DNA of 64,000 nt from Sva-07 sp942492715 (GCA_942492715.1 CALOFW010000005.1:1-64000), one strand, 5' to 3'; positions 26,951-35,506 are shown, numbered from the stretch's first letter. The notes: generated from the sequence alone by a model not told the origin. Translations and numbers: made by a program.

Positions 26951-28423
26951 ATGAGCCGGCCGAACATCGTCCTCTTCATGCCCGATCAGCTCCGAGCGGA
27001 TGCGCTCGGGTGCTTCGGGAGTCCCGTCGCGTCGACACCGAACATCGACGCACTTGCCGCCCGCGGCGTGCGTTTCGACGACGCCTGGGCCCAACATCCC
27101 GTGTGCGGACCGAGCAGGGTGTCGCTGCTGACCGGTTGGTATCCGCACGTCGCCGGCCACCGGACGCTCGACAACCTGATCGACGACCACGAGCCCAACC
27201 TGTTCAAGATCCTCCGGGAAGCCGGTTACTACGTGGCGATCGCCGGCGATCGCGGCGACGTGTTCGCGCCCGGCGTGACCGAGTCGAGCTCCGACTTCTG
27301 TGGCTTTCTCGAACCTCCCGTCGATGCGATGACGAGATACACCTCGCCGTACCCGACCGACCACCGGCTGCACCGTGCGATGTATTTCGGCGAATCGGGC
27401 GACAGCGACACGCTCGACTTCGACGAAGCGACGATCCGAACCGCCGAACGCTGGCTGCGCGAAGGCGCGCCGACCGATCAGCCGTGGGTGCTGTGGGTGC
27501 CGCTGATCTTCCCGCACCCACCGTTCACGGTCGAGGAGCCATGGTTCTCGATGCACGACCGCTCGGCGATGCCCGACCCGATCGCGGCCGCCGACGCCGT
27601 GGGCAAGCCTGGATTCATGGACGCATACCGGGACATCTACGGCTGGGGTGACCTGTCGATCGACGACTTCCACGAGATCGCCGCGACGTATCACGGCATG
27701 GTGAGCCGGGTCGACGCGCAGCTGGCCAGAGTGCTCGATGCCGTCGACGACATCGGTGCAACCGACGACACCGTGATCGGCTTCTTCGCTGACCACGGTG
27801 AATACCTGGGCGACTTCGGACTCGTCGAGAAGTGGCCATCGGCGATGGACCCCTGCATCCTGCGCAACCCCCTCATCCTCGCCGGCGCAGGACTCCCGGC
27901 CGGCGTCGTCGTCGACCGTCCGGTGGAGCTCGTCGACCTGTTGCCGACCGTCTGTGAGCTCGGCGAGGCGGAGGTGAAGCACACCCACTTCGGGCGCAGT
28001 CTGCTGCCCGTGATGAACGACCCGACGGTCGCCCACCGGGAGTTCGCCTGTTCCGAGGGCGGATTCCGCGTCACCGACCAACCTCGGTTCGAACGCGCGA
28101 AGGGGATCTACGAGCCCAAGAGCCGGCTGCAACGCGAACGGCCGGAACTCGTCGGGACCGCCATCGCGCTGCGGACTCCGACGCACACCTACGTCCATCG
28201 ACGCTACGAATCCGACGAGTTCTACGACCGCCTCGCCGATCCGAACGAGATGATCAACCTGATCGGACGACCCGAAGACCTCGCACTCCAGGCCGACCTC
28301 CGTGACGAACTGCTCGGATGGATCGCCGACACTTCCGACGTGATCCCCTGGGAACCCAACCCCCGACGGCCGGCGATCGTGCACGGCTTCCGCGGCGACG
28401 ATCCGGTCCGTCCCACCGACTGA
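26951..28423 (+). CDS. type I sulfatase (Cys-type)
   Basis: 490 residues. The N-terminus RPNIVLFMPDQLRADALGCFG carries metal-binding Asp residues. The C-x-P-S-R formylglycine motif is CGPSRVSLLTG with Cys52, and the second metal site is FFADHGEYLGD. No signal peptide, so probably cytoplasmic. Activity needs a formylglycine-generating enzyme, not encoded in this window. It hydrolyses a sulfate (or possibly phosphonate) ester. Tight spacing to the P450 suggests a joint catabolic operon. Confidence 0.92.
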   Translation: MSRPNIVLFMPDQLRADALGCFGSPVASTPNIDALAARGVRFDDAWAQHPVCGPSRVSLLTGWYPHVAGHRTLDNLIDDHEPNLFKILREAGYYVAIAGDRGDVFAPGVTESSSDFCGFLEPPVDAMTRYTSPYPTDHRLHRAMYFGESGDSDTLDFDEATIRTAERWLREGAPTDQPWVLWVPLIFPHPPFTVEEPWFSMHDRSAMPDPIAAADAVGKPGFMDAYRDIYGWGDLSIDDFHEIAATYHGMVSRVDAQLARVLDAVDDIGATDDTVIGFFADHGEYLGDFGLVEKWPSAMDPCILRNPLILAGAGLPAGVVVDRPVELVDLLPTVCELGEAEVKHTHFGRSLLPVMNDPTVAHREFACSEGGFRVTDQPRFERAKGIYEPKSRLQRERPELVGTAIALRTPTHTYVHRRYESDEFYDRLADPNEMINLIGRPEDLALQADLRDELLGWIADTSDVIPWEPNPRRPAIVHGFRGDDPVRPTD

Positions 28424-28441
28424 TCGGCGCGGTCGCGTCGG

Positions 28442-29311
28442 TCAGGGGCTCAGCAGGCGGATGAGGCTGCTGGTGTCCCACCGGTCGCCGCCCATCGCGA
28501 CCACCTGTTTGTAGAACTGGTCGACCAGCGCCGTCACCGGCAGGCGGGCGCCGCTGCGGTCGGCCTCGTCGAGCACGATCCCGAGGTCCTTGCGCATCCA
28601 TTCGACGGCGAAGCCGAAGTCGAACTCGTCCGCCGCCATCGTTCGTGCGCGATTGTCCATCTGCCAGCTCTGGGCAGCACCCTTGCCGATCACGTCGACG
28701 ACCTGATCGACGTCGAGGCCGGCGAGCCTCGCGAAATTGACGCCCTCGGCGAGGCCCTGGAGCAGACCTGCGATGCAGATCTGGTTGACCATCTTGGTGA
28801 GCTGTCCCGAGCCGGCCGGGCCGAGCTGGACGCAGGACTTGGCGTAGGCGCCGATCACGGCAGCAGCCCGATCGAAGACCTCGCCGTCGTCGCATCCGCA
28901 CATCACCGTCAGTTGGCCGTTCTCGGCGCCGGCCTGCCCGCCGGAGACCGGGGCGTCGACGAAGCCGATGCCTCGCTCGGCGCACGCTGCCGACAGCTCG
29001 CGGGCGAGTTCCGCCGACGCGGTCGTGTGGTCGACGAGCACGGTCCCGGGCGCCATCGAATCGAGCGCACCGTTGGGCCCGAGGACGACCTCGCGGACGT
29101 CGTCGTCGTTGCCGACGCAGAGCGCAACGAACTCGGCACCGTCGGAGGCTTCTGCGGGCGTGGGTGCAGCCTGGTTGCCGTTGAGCGCAACCCAGGCGAG
29201 CGCCTTCGCCGCCGTGCGGTTGTAGACCACCACCTCGTGCCCCGCCTTGGCGAGGTGACGGGCCATCGGGGCGCCCATGACGCCCATTCCGAGAAACGCG
29301 ATCCTGCTCAT
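28442..29311 (-). CDS. 3-hydroxyisobutyrate dehydrogenase-family NAD(P)-dependent oxidoreductase
   Basis: 289 residues from MSRIAFLG. The Rossmann motif is FLGMGVMGAPMARHLAKAG. The substrate loop DAPVSGGQAGAENGQL and the catalytic Lys segment GSGQLTKMVNQICIAG are characteristic of the beta-hydroxyacid dehydrogenase family. The substrate could be 3-hydroxyisobutyrate, tartronate semialdehyde or similar. A Met six codons upstream is an alternative start. It converges with the sulfatase gene and is divergent from the EEP gene. Confidence 0.9.
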   Translation of the reverse strand: MSRIAFLGMGVMGAPMARHLAKAGHEVVVYNRTAAKALAWVALNGNQAAPTPAEASDGAEFVALCVGNDDDVREVVLGPNGALDSMAPGTVLVDHTTASAELARELSAACAERGIGFVDAPVSGGQAGAENGQLTVMCGCDDGEVFDRAAAVIGAYAKSCVQLGPAGSGQLTKMVNQICIAGLLQGLAEGVNFARLAGLDVDQVVDVIGKGAAQSWQMDNRARTMAADEFDFGFAVEWMRKDLGIVLDEADRSGARLPVTALVDQFYKQVVAMGGDRWDTSSLIRLLSP

Positions 29312-29362
29312 CGTCGCCGAGTCTGGCACGCCCCATCCCCACCGACGCGCGACACTGCCGAC

Positions 29363-30106
29363 GTGACTTCAACACCACCGGCGCCCTGGAGCGTGTTGAC
29401 CTGGAACCTGCACGGCTCGGCACGGCCCGACATCGAGGCCGCCACTCGATCGATCCGCGCGCAGGCGCCCGACATCGTGGTGCTCCAGGAGGTCCGCAAG
29501 CATCAGGCCGAGGCCATCGGCCGAGCGCTGACGATGCGCTATGCCTGGGCGCTCAAGCATGCGCCCTACACGCGTGCGATGTGGTGGCGGTCGGAGGGAA
29601 TGGCGATCCTGACGCCGCACCTGCTCGACGCCGTGGGACACACGGAGATCTCCGACGACCAACCGATGCGGAGCTGGCGGCGGCGCATCGCTCAATGGGC
29701 GCTCGTCGGTCGCGCCGACCGCAGCATGGCGATGATCTACAACCTGCACCTCTCACCGCACCAGGACGCCGACTCCCGACGCTCCGAGGCGCGGCGAGTG
29801 GCGGGGATCGTCGACGAGATCGGTGACGACCCGCCGCCGATCGTCGCCGGCGACTTCAACGACGCCGACGACCCGTCGATCATCGAGGCGCTTCCCGGCG
29901 TCGAACACGAGCGCCCAGCGGACACGAATCCGTCGGAGTCACCGAACCAGTTGCTCGATCACGTCCTGCTTCCAGCGAACGCAACCGGCGTGTCGGTCAC
30001 CGTGCCTACGGGCGGGCCGGAGTGGGCGGCGATCTCGGATCACCTTCCCGTGACCGTCCGCTTCACCCTGCCGAGCGTTACATCCGGGGTCAGACCCCAG
30101 ATGTAA
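29363..30106 (+). CDS. endonuclease/exonuclease/phosphatase family protein
   Basis: 247 residues with a GTG start. EEP fold motifs: VLTWNLHG, VLQEVRKH, YNLHLSPH, IVAGDFNDADD, and SDHLPVTV with the catalytic Asp-His. It is a Mg-dependent phosphodiesterase or nuclease, exact substrate unknown. Its last ~10 residues (SVTSGVRPQM) and stop codon are encoded by a REP-like palindrome, so the natural C-terminus has been set or altered by that element. Confidence 0.88.
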   Translation: MTSTPPAPWSVLTWNLHGSARPDIEAATRSIRAQAPDIVVLQEVRKHQAEAIGRALTMRYAWALKHAPYTRAMWWRSEGMAILTPHLLDAVGHTEISDDQPMRSWRRRIAQWALVGRADRSMAMIYNLHLSPHQDADSRRSEARRVAGIVDEIGDDPPPIVAGDFNDADDPSIIEALPGVEHERPADTNPSESPNQLLDHVLLPANATGVSVTVPTGGPEWAAISDHLPVTVRFTLPSVTSGVRPQM

Positions 30107-30108
30107 CG
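30076..30108. repeat. REP-like palindrome, copy 1 (GGGGTC-A-GACCCC core)
   Basis: A 33-base hairpin: outer arms CGTTACATC/GATGTAACG, one C-A mismatch, inner arms GGGGTC/GACCCC and a single A at the centre. It contains the stop codon of the EEP gene and ends two bases before the CarD stop. It could act as a two-way terminator at this convergent junction. The core matches the palindromes flanking the RAYT gene at 55.6-56.5 kb. Confidence 0.85.
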
Positions 30109-30109
30109 G

Positions 30110-30634
30110 TCACTTCTTCTTCTTGGCCTCGGCGGGCGGAGCCTTGAGGACACCCTTGGCCAGGGCGTCGTCGAGGTAGGCCTCGGCCTCCTCGGCCGAC
30201 ACCTTCAGCGCCGGCGAGATCTCCGAGATCAGGTTGACACGGGCACGCTCGTACATCGTGCGCTCGGCCGCCGACAGCGACGCGTCTCGGTTGCGAGCGG
30301 CGAGGTTACGGACGACTTCGGCAACCTGGTACACGTCGCCGCTCTTGAGCTTCTCCTGGTGGTTCTTGAAGCGACGGCTCCAGTTGGACGGCACGCGGGG
30401 GTCGGGCTTCGCGAGCACTGCCACGAGGTCTTCGAGTTCGTCGGCCGACACGGGCGGCCGTACGCCGACCTCCTCGGTGCTCGAGATCGGCACCTTGAGC
30501 GTCATCTCGTTGATGACGGTCTTCAGGATCAGGTAGTCCTGCTTCTCGCCGAAGAACTCCATCTTCTTGGTCCCCATGACGACGCATGCGCCGTGCTGGG
30601 GATAGATGACGGTTTCGCCCTTCTTGAACTTCAC
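30110..30634 (-). CDS. carD: CarD family transcriptional regulator
   Basis: 174 residues. The N-terminal RNA-polymerase-interacting domain (KKGETVIYPQHGACVV, DYLILKTVINEMTLKVPI) is typical of CarD/CdnL. The C-terminal basic helical domain (PSNWSRRFKNHQEKLKSGD, VYQVAEVVRNLAARN) contacts promoter DNA upstream of -10. The GTG start (VKFKKGE) is preferred because GAGG lies six bases upstream and it gives the family's usual N-terminus. It stabilises open complexes at rRNA and other promoters. A Lys-rich tail ends the protein. Confidence 0.93.
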   Translation of the reverse strand: MKFKKGETVIYPQHGACVVMGTKKMEFFGEKQDYLILKTVINEMTLKVPISSTEEVGVRPPVSADELEDLVAVLAKPDPRVPSNWSRRFKNHQEKLKSGDVYQVAEVVRNLAARNRDASLSAAERTMYERARVNLISEISPALKVSAEEAEAYLDDALAKGVLKAPPAEAKKKK

Positions 30635-30697
30635 GCAGAACCTCGCCTGGTCGGGGGTGGGGGCCGCGGGTGCACGCAGCGCCATCCCAGGCTACAG

Positions 30698-30745
30698 CGC
30701 CCCCGGCAGGATTCGAACCTGCGACCGTGTCATGAGAAGGGACTT
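30698..30745 (-). pseudogene. 3'-half tRNA-Arg(TCT) pseudogene
   Basis: On the minus strand, GCAGG-TTCGAAT-CCTGC-CGGGGGC-G is a perfect tRNA T-arm plus 3' acceptor. It is preceded by GGTC and a degraded anticodon region (CCCTTCTCATGACAC) that resembles the tRNA-Arg(TCT) sequence CCCTTCTAAGG. The 5' acceptor GCCCCCG and the D-arm are missing, because only about 60 bases separate it from the next tRNA. It cannot fold as a tRNA. Confidence 0.65.
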
Positions 30746-30760
30746 CTCGATGTCGTGCTG

Positions 30761-30834
30761 CGCCCTCGGCACGATTCGAACGTGCGCGCTACGGATTAGA
30801 AGGCCGTTGCTCTATCCAACTGAGCTACGAGGGC
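30761..30834 (-). tRNA. tRNA-Arg (anticodon TCT)
   Basis: Acceptor GCCCTCG pairs with CGAGGGC. The D-stem is GCTC/GAGC. The anticodon stem ACGGC/TCCGT has a mismatch at the loop-closing position and encloses CTTCTAA, giving TCT, which reads AGA/AGG codons. The T-loop is TTCGAAT within GCAC/GTGC-type pairing. CCA is not encoded. It lies between cinA and the tRNA remnant on the same strand. Confidence 0.9.
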
Positions 30835-30846
30835 TTTGCCGCAACG

Positions 30847-32100
30847 CTAGCGGGCGGCCAGTTCGGTGCGCAGGAGGCCGAGGGCGGTGATCACCGAGAA
30901 CTGGCGCATCTGTTCACGCTGGCCGGGAACGCGGGCGTGACGCACTTCGTCGAAACCGGGGCCGACCAGCCCCATGTAGAGGGTTCCGACCGGTTGGCCG
31001 TCCTGCTCGTCGGGACCCGCGACACCGGTGAGCGACAGCCCGATGTCGGCGCCGAGACGTTCCCGCACGCCGTGGGCCATCCGGCGAGCGGCGACCTCGC
31101 TCACGACCGGCCCCTCCCCCACGCCGAGCAGGGTCTGCTTCACCTCGGTGGCGTAGCTGACGATCGCCCCACGGAACACGTCGCTCGCGCCGGGGATCGC
31201 CGTCAGCCGGGCGCCGACGAGCCCGCCGGTGACCGACTCGGCGGTGGCGAGCGTCAGCCCGCGCTGTCGGCAGAGGTCGAGTACCACCGACTCCATCGTG
31301 TCGCCATCGGTGCCGAACACGAGGTCGCCGAGCTCGTCGCGGACGACCCGCTCCCAGCGATCGAGCTGTTCGGTGCACTCACCGAGTGTGGGCGCCTTGT
31401 GGGTCAGGCGGACCTTGAGGCCCTCCCAACCGCTCGCGAGGAACGCGAGCGTGGGCGTGTCCGGCCCCTCCAGTTGCTCGATCACGTGGTCGAGGCGCTC
31501 GTTCAACCCGCTCTCGCTCTCACCCCACGTGCGCAGCACCCGGCTGGCGATCACCGAGTCGTCACCGCTGCGGCGGCGCAGGTCCGGCAAGATCGCCCGG
31601 TGCACCATGTCGTACATCTCGTGCGGCACGCCGGGCACCGCGTACACGACCTTGTCGACGCCGTTCACCGTGACGGGGCAGATCAGCCCCGGAGCGGTGC
31701 CGCGGGTCTGCGGGATGATCGTCGCGCCCACCGGCACCTGGGCCTGACGCAGGTTGTTCTCCGCCATTCGTCGTCCCCGGGCGGCGAACATCTCCCGGAT
31801 CACGTCGGCGACGGCATCGTCGGTGACCAGATCGACGCCCATCACCGCAGCGATCGCATCACGCGTGAGGTCGTCGTGGGTGGGGCCGAGACCGCCGCAC
31901 ATGATCACCGCATCGGCGGACTCGAGGAGACGCCGCAGTTGGGTCTCGATCCGCCCGACGTTGTCACCGACCTTCACCTGGACGAGCGAGTCGATGCCGT
32001 TCGCCGCCAGCTCCCCGCCGATCCACGCCGAGTTGGAATCGATGATCTGGCCGAGCAGCAGCTCGGTGCCGACGGCGAGGACGTCGCAGCGAAGGGTCAT
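30847..32100 (-). CDS. cinA: CinA family protein (NMN amidohydrolase / competence-damage inducible)
   Basis: 417 residues with the two usual domains. The N-terminal MoCF-like domain carries AVGTELLLGQIIDSNS and MCGGLGPTHDDLT. The C-terminal CinA deamidase domain carries LATAESVTGGLVGARLTAIPG and LSLTGVAGPDEQDGQPVGT. It recycles nicotinamide mononucleotide and may act as an ADP-ribose pyrophosphatase. Its start overlaps the pgsA stop by four bases, in a rimO-pgsA-cinA operon. recA, which often follows cinA, is not here. Confidence 0.95.
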   Translation of the reverse strand: MTLRCDVLAVGTELLLGQIIDSNSAWIGGELAANGIDSLVQVKVGDNVGRIETQLRRLLESADAVIMCGGLGPTHDDLTRDAIAAVMGVDLVTDDAVADVIREMFAARGRRMAENNLRQAQVPVGATIIPQTRGTAPGLICPVTVNGVDKVVYAVPGVPHEMYDMVHRAILPDLRRRSGDDSVIASRVLRTWGESESGLNERLDHVIEQLEGPDTPTLAFLASGWEGLKVRLTHKAPTLGECTEQLDRWERVVRDELGDLVFGTDGDTMESVVLDLCRQRGLTLATAESVTGGLVGARLTAIPGASDVFRGAIVSYATEVKQTLLGVGEGPVVSEVAARRMAHGVRERLGADIGLSLTGVAGPDEQDGQPVGTLYMGLVGPGFDEVRHARVPGQREQMRQFSVITALGLLRTELAAR

Positions 32101-32690
32101 TCAGCGGTCGCCGATCGCCCGACCGGATCGGAGGCGGTCGACGGGACGACCGCTTCGAGTCGCCGGGCCCGGAGCAGGTACTGGGCTCCGCTCACCAGCG
32201 CCAGCGCCACCGCGAGCCACAGGAAGCCGTTCCACAGCCAGGTGGCATCGACCGCCGTCAGCGGCAGGAGCGCGAACGCCACCGCCAGCTGCTGACACAC
32301 GGTCTTGTACTTCGCCAGCCTGATCGCCGGAACGCTGATGCCCTTGCCGCCCACCAGCACGCGGTACACGCTGATGATCACCTCACGAGCCGTGATGATC
32401 ACCACCGGCACCACCCAGAACACGCCCGTGCTCACGAGGGTGAACATCGCGCCGAGGATCAGGACCTTGTCGGCGAGGGGGTCGAGGAAGGCTCCCGCGG
32501 ACGTCGTGCCCTGGCGCCGCGCGAGATAGCCGTCGAGGAAGTCGGTGGAGCTGAACACGATCCACATCGCGAAGGCGATCCACGATCCGAACTCGTCGTT
32601 CGGGATCACCCAGAACATCAGCGGCGACAGCAGCAGGCGCCCGACGGTGATCGCGTTCGCCCAGGTGGCGAGCTTGTCGGGCTCGACCAT
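32097..32690 (-). CDS. pgsA: CDP-diacylglycerol--glycerol-3-phosphate 3-phosphatidyltransferase
   Basis: 197 residues and about five membrane segments. The CDP-alcohol phosphotransferase signature is DGYLARRQGTTSAGAFLDPL followed by AD, matching DG-x2-AR-x8-G-x3-D-x3-D. It makes phosphatidylglycerol phosphate in the inner leaflet. Its ATG shares one base with the rimO stop, and its stop overlaps cinA. This order is conserved in actinobacteria. Confidence 0.93.
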   Translation of the reverse strand: MVEPDKLATWANAITVGRLLLSPLMFWVIPNDEFGSWIAFAMWIVFSSTDFLDGYLARRQGTTSAGAFLDPLADKVLILGAMFTLVSTGVFWVVPVVIITAREVIISVYRVLVGGKGISVPAIRLAKYKTVCQQLAVAFALLPLTAVDATWLWNGFLWLAVALALVSGAQYLLRARRLEAVVPSTASDPVGRSATAE

Positions 32691-34018
32691 CAGATCGTCT
32701 CCAACGCCTCGGCGCTCACACCAGCCGCCACGAGATCGGGACCGAGCGCATCGACGATGTCGACGTCGACGATCGCTCCGGGTGCCAGACCCTGGGCGAG
32801 ATGGATGACCCCGTCGATCTCGGGCGCCTCACGATGGCTCCGTCCCACACCGGGCGTGTCGACGAGCACGCTGACGGTCTGCCCGATCAGCGCATCGCGA
32901 CGAGTGGCGGTGATGTCGTCCTGCAGCTCGCGCAGCTCCGCGAGCCGCTCCCCCATCAGGCTCGGGTCGACGGCACCGTCGAGGTCGGCGGCGTAGGTGC
33001 CGTCCTCGCGGCTGTAGGAGAAGAACCCGCACCAGTCGAGCTGGGCCTCCTCGACGAAGTGGAGGAGCTGGTCGTGGTCGTCCTCGGTCTCGCCGGGGTA
33101 GCCGACGATGAAATTGCTCCGGAATGCCGCCTCCGGCTCGCGCTCGCGGATGTCGGCGATCCGATCGAGGAACCGTTGGCCGTCGCCCCATCGGCGCATC
33201 CGACGCAGCAGCGGCTTGCTGACGTGCTGCAACGAGAGGTCGAAGTACGGCACCCCCGAGTCGCAGATCGCGTCGATCAACCCGTCGGTCAGGTCGCTCG
33301 GGTACAGGTAGAGCAGCCGCACCCGGTCGACGGCGCCCGCAACGGCGTTCACCAGCGGCACGATCGAGCCGGCGCCGAGTTCGTCGGGGCGGTCCTTGCC
33401 GTACGAGGCGAGGTCCTGCGCGACCAGCACGATCTCGCGCGCCTCGAGCTGTTCGACCTCGGTGAGGATCGAGGCCACGTCGCGGCTGCGCTGCGGTCCG
33501 CGGAAGCTCGGGATCGCACAGAACCCGCAGGAGCGGTCGCATCCCTCGGCGATCTTCACATAGGCCCACGGCACCGCCGACCTGGGGCGGGGCAGGTTGA
33601 GCAGATCGAACTCCGGGAGCGGGGTGGACGACACCGGGATCAGCTTGCGCTCGGGTCCGTTCGGGACCTCGGTGCCGTCGCGCACTTCGGGCGTGACGTT
33701 GAAGGCCTGGCCGAACCCGGCGACCTGGTCGACCTCGGGAAGCTCCGCCGCAAGTTCGTCGCCGTAGCGCTCGGCCATGCAACCGGTGACCACCAGGCGC
33801 GAGCCGTCGCGACGCTGTTCGTCGAGCGCGAGGATCGTGTCGATCGACTCCCGACGGGCCTCGTCGATGAACGCGCACGTGTTCACCACCACGAGATCGG
33901 CAGCTGCGGCGTCGTCGGTCGCCTCCATGCCGTCCGCGAGCAACGCGCCGACCAGTTTGTCGGAATCGACGTCGTTCTTCGGGCAGCCGAGCGTCTCGAT
34001 GTAGAACCGCTGGGACAC
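32690..34018 (-). CDS. rimO: ribosomal protein S12 methylthiotransferase RimO
   Basis: 442 residues. The N-terminal UPF0004 domain binds one Fe-S cluster (TLGCPKNDVDSDKL, VVNTCAFIDEA, VTGCMAERYG). The radical-SAM domain has the CxxxCxxC triad in CDRSCGFCAIPSFRG, and a C-terminal TRAM domain follows. It adds a methylthio group to the conserved Asp of ribosomal protein S12. First gene of the rimO-pgsA-cinA unit. GCPKNDVDSD distinguishes it from MiaB. Confidence 0.95.
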   Translation of the reverse strand: MSQRFYIETLGCPKNDVDSDKLVGALLADGMEATDDAAAADLVVVNTCAFIDEARRESIDTILALDEQRRDGSRLVVTGCMAERYGDELAAELPEVDQVAGFGQAFNVTPEVRDGTEVPNGPERKLIPVSSTPLPEFDLLNLPRPRSAVPWAYVKIAEGCDRSCGFCAIPSFRGPQRSRDVASILTEVEQLEAREIVLVAQDLASYGKDRPDELGAGSIVPLVNAVAGAVDRVRLLYLYPSDLTDGLIDAICDSGVPYFDLSLQHVSKPLLRRMRRWGDGQRFLDRIADIREREPEAAFRSNFIVGYPGETEDDHDQLLHFVEEAQLDWCGFFSYSREDGTYAADLDGAVDPSLMGERLAELRELQDDITATRRDALIGQTVSVLVDTPGVGRSHREAPEIDGVIHLAQGLAPGAIVDVDIVDALGPDLVAAGVSAEALETI

Positions 34019-34077
34019 GGCTCACCACGCTACCCGAGGGGCCTCCCACCGAGGCCGATCCCGGACTCCGTCCGAAG

Positions 34078-34178
34078 CGATGAGCAAAACCGCCGCATAC
34101 GGTCGCCTCGCTCATCGCACACGCCAGCGCACTCACACCGATGAGCCAAACCGCTGCATACGGTCGCTTCGCTCATCG
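34078..34178. repeat. two 40-bp hairpin repeats, 37/40 identical
   Basis: Units at 34078-34117 and 34139-34178 both begin CGATGAGC and end GCTCATCG (8-bp inverted ends) with an inner ACCG...CGGT stem around GCATA. They differ at only three inner positions and lie in the same orientation with a 21-base spacer. The array is between the rimO start and the end of an oxygenase remnant. Its sequence is unrelated to the GGGTCAGACCC family. Confidence 0.85.
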
Positions 34179-34186
34179 ACCCGCGG

Positions 34187-34503
34187 TCACATGACGGTCG
34201 AACGGAACTTCTCCATGAGGTGGTGACCGGCGGTGGTCGGCGGATACCTCGGCGCCTCGCCGTCCGCGACGATGCACTCCACCGTGGGATCCCAGTTCGC
34301 GTTGTGGAAGAACGCGATCGAGAGTCGACCGCCCGCCTCGGACGCCGCCACGACGCGGTGCATCGTCGACCGCCACCGATCGTTCGTCCATCGCTGCAGG
34401 AGGTCGCCGGGTTGACGATCAACCCGCCGTCGATCTGCACGCCGAGGGCGCAGCGCTGCTGGGCGTCGCCGTCGCGGAACCGATGGAGATCGACGACCGG
34501 CAC
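34187..34503 (-). pseudogene. 2-oxoglutarate/Fe(II) oxygenase (isopenicillin N synthase-like), C-terminal remnant
   Basis: The minus-strand segment GDLLQRWTNDRWRSTMHRVV with RLSIAFFHNANWDPTVEC matches the C-terminal part of isopenicillin N synthase-family oxygenases, where the RWTN-D-x-x-x-S-T-x-H-R-V block holds the distal iron-binding His and the oxoglutarate Arg follows. The upstream family segment (VQIDGGLIVNP) is in another frame, so a frameshift lies near 34415. The first ~220 residues, with the H-x-D iron ligands, are absent. It is a non-functional fragment behind the SMP-30 gene. Confidence 0.75.
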
Positions 34504-34524
34504 AGCATGCCGGCAGCGTCTGGA

Positions 34525-35475
34525 TCACTGGTGGGCGAGCCGCAGTCCGGGGCGGGGCCAGGGGAACGACACGAGCCGGCCGCTGCTCGACAGGGTGACG
34601 TACGCGGTGCGGAGATCGTCGCCACCGAAGCAGATGTTGGTGGTGATCGGGTCGCCGGTCTCGTGGAACTCGACCTCGCTGCCGTCGGGTGAGATGGCCG
34701 TGATACCGCCGTTGACCAGCGTCGCGACGCACACCCAGCCCTCCCCGTCGACCGCCAAGGAGTCGAGCAGCTGGTACCCCGGCAGACCGTGGAGCACGGC
34801 GGAGAGATCGAGGGGCGCAGGTGCGACCACCTCGCCCGGCGCAGTGATCTTGCGTCGATGCACACGCCCGTTGTGGGTCTCGGCCCAGTAGAGCGTGTCG
34901 GTGTCAGGTGACAGCCCGATGCCGTTCGGTGAGTCGGTCGGGAACACCACTTCCTCGATGCCGCTGCCGTCGGCGTGGGCGTAGTAGATCCCGGTCAGGT
35001 CGGAGGTGCGCGCCCGGGTGTCGCGGATGCCGTGGTCGGTGAACCAGAACCCGCCGTGGCCGTCCATCACCAGGTCGTTCGGGCCGCGGAGGGGGCGCCC
35101 GTCGCACTCGGTGTACAGGTCGGTGACCGTGCCGTCGTGGGGGTCGACCCGCTGGATCCGACCACCGATGTAGCCGTCGCGGTCGAATCCACCCGGGATC
35201 AGCATGCCGCCGAGGTCGACCGGTGTGAACGAGCCGCCGTTGTTGCACACGTAGTACGCCCCATCGGGGCCGACGGCGGCACCGTTCGGCCCACCGGGGA
35301 TCTCCGCGATCGTCTCGGTCGTGCCATCGGGGTGGACCTTCGTGAGACGTGGCCCGAACATCTCGGCGAGCACCACCGAGCCGTCTGGGATAGCGATCGG
35401 CCCTTCGGGGAAGCGCAGACCGTCGGCGATCTCGGTCAACTCCGGGGCGAACTCACGAACTGCGGGGGTGGCCAT
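34525..35475 (-). CDS. SMP-30/gluconolactonase family protein
   Basis: 316 residues, a six-bladed propeller. The metal-binding and repeat segments include LRFPEGPIAIPDGSVVLAEM, LRGPNDLVMDGHGGFWFTD and TDSPNGIGLSPDTDTLYWAE, with SLAVDGEGWVCVAT. Such proteins hydrolyse sugar or other lactones using Ca or Zn. No signal peptide. A decayed Fe(II)/oxoglutarate oxygenase follows, suggesting this was once a two-gene catabolic pair. Substrate unknown. Confidence 0.9.
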   Translation of the reverse strand: MATPAVREFAPELTEIADGLRFPEGPIAIPDGSVVLAEMFGPRLTKVHPDGTTETIAEIPGGPNGAAVGPDGAYYVCNNGGSFTPVDLGGMLIPGGFDRDGYIGGRIQRVDPHDGTVTDLYTECDGRPLRGPNDLVMDGHGGFWFTDHGIRDTRARTSDLTGIYYAHADGSGIEEVVFPTDSPNGIGLSPDTDTLYWAETHNGRVHRRKITAPGEVVAPAPLDLSAVLHGLPGYQLLDSLAVDGEGWVCVATLVNGGITAISPDGSEVEFHETGDPITTNICFGGDDLRTAYVTLSSSGRLVSFPWPRPGLRLAHQ

Positions 35476-35506
35476 GGCGACATGATGTCACCACGGCACG
35501 GACGCG

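Noticed and set aside
25720..28423. P450 plus sulfatase as a secondary-metabolite cluster
   Set aside because: No synthase or tailoring partners surround them; more like catabolic genes.
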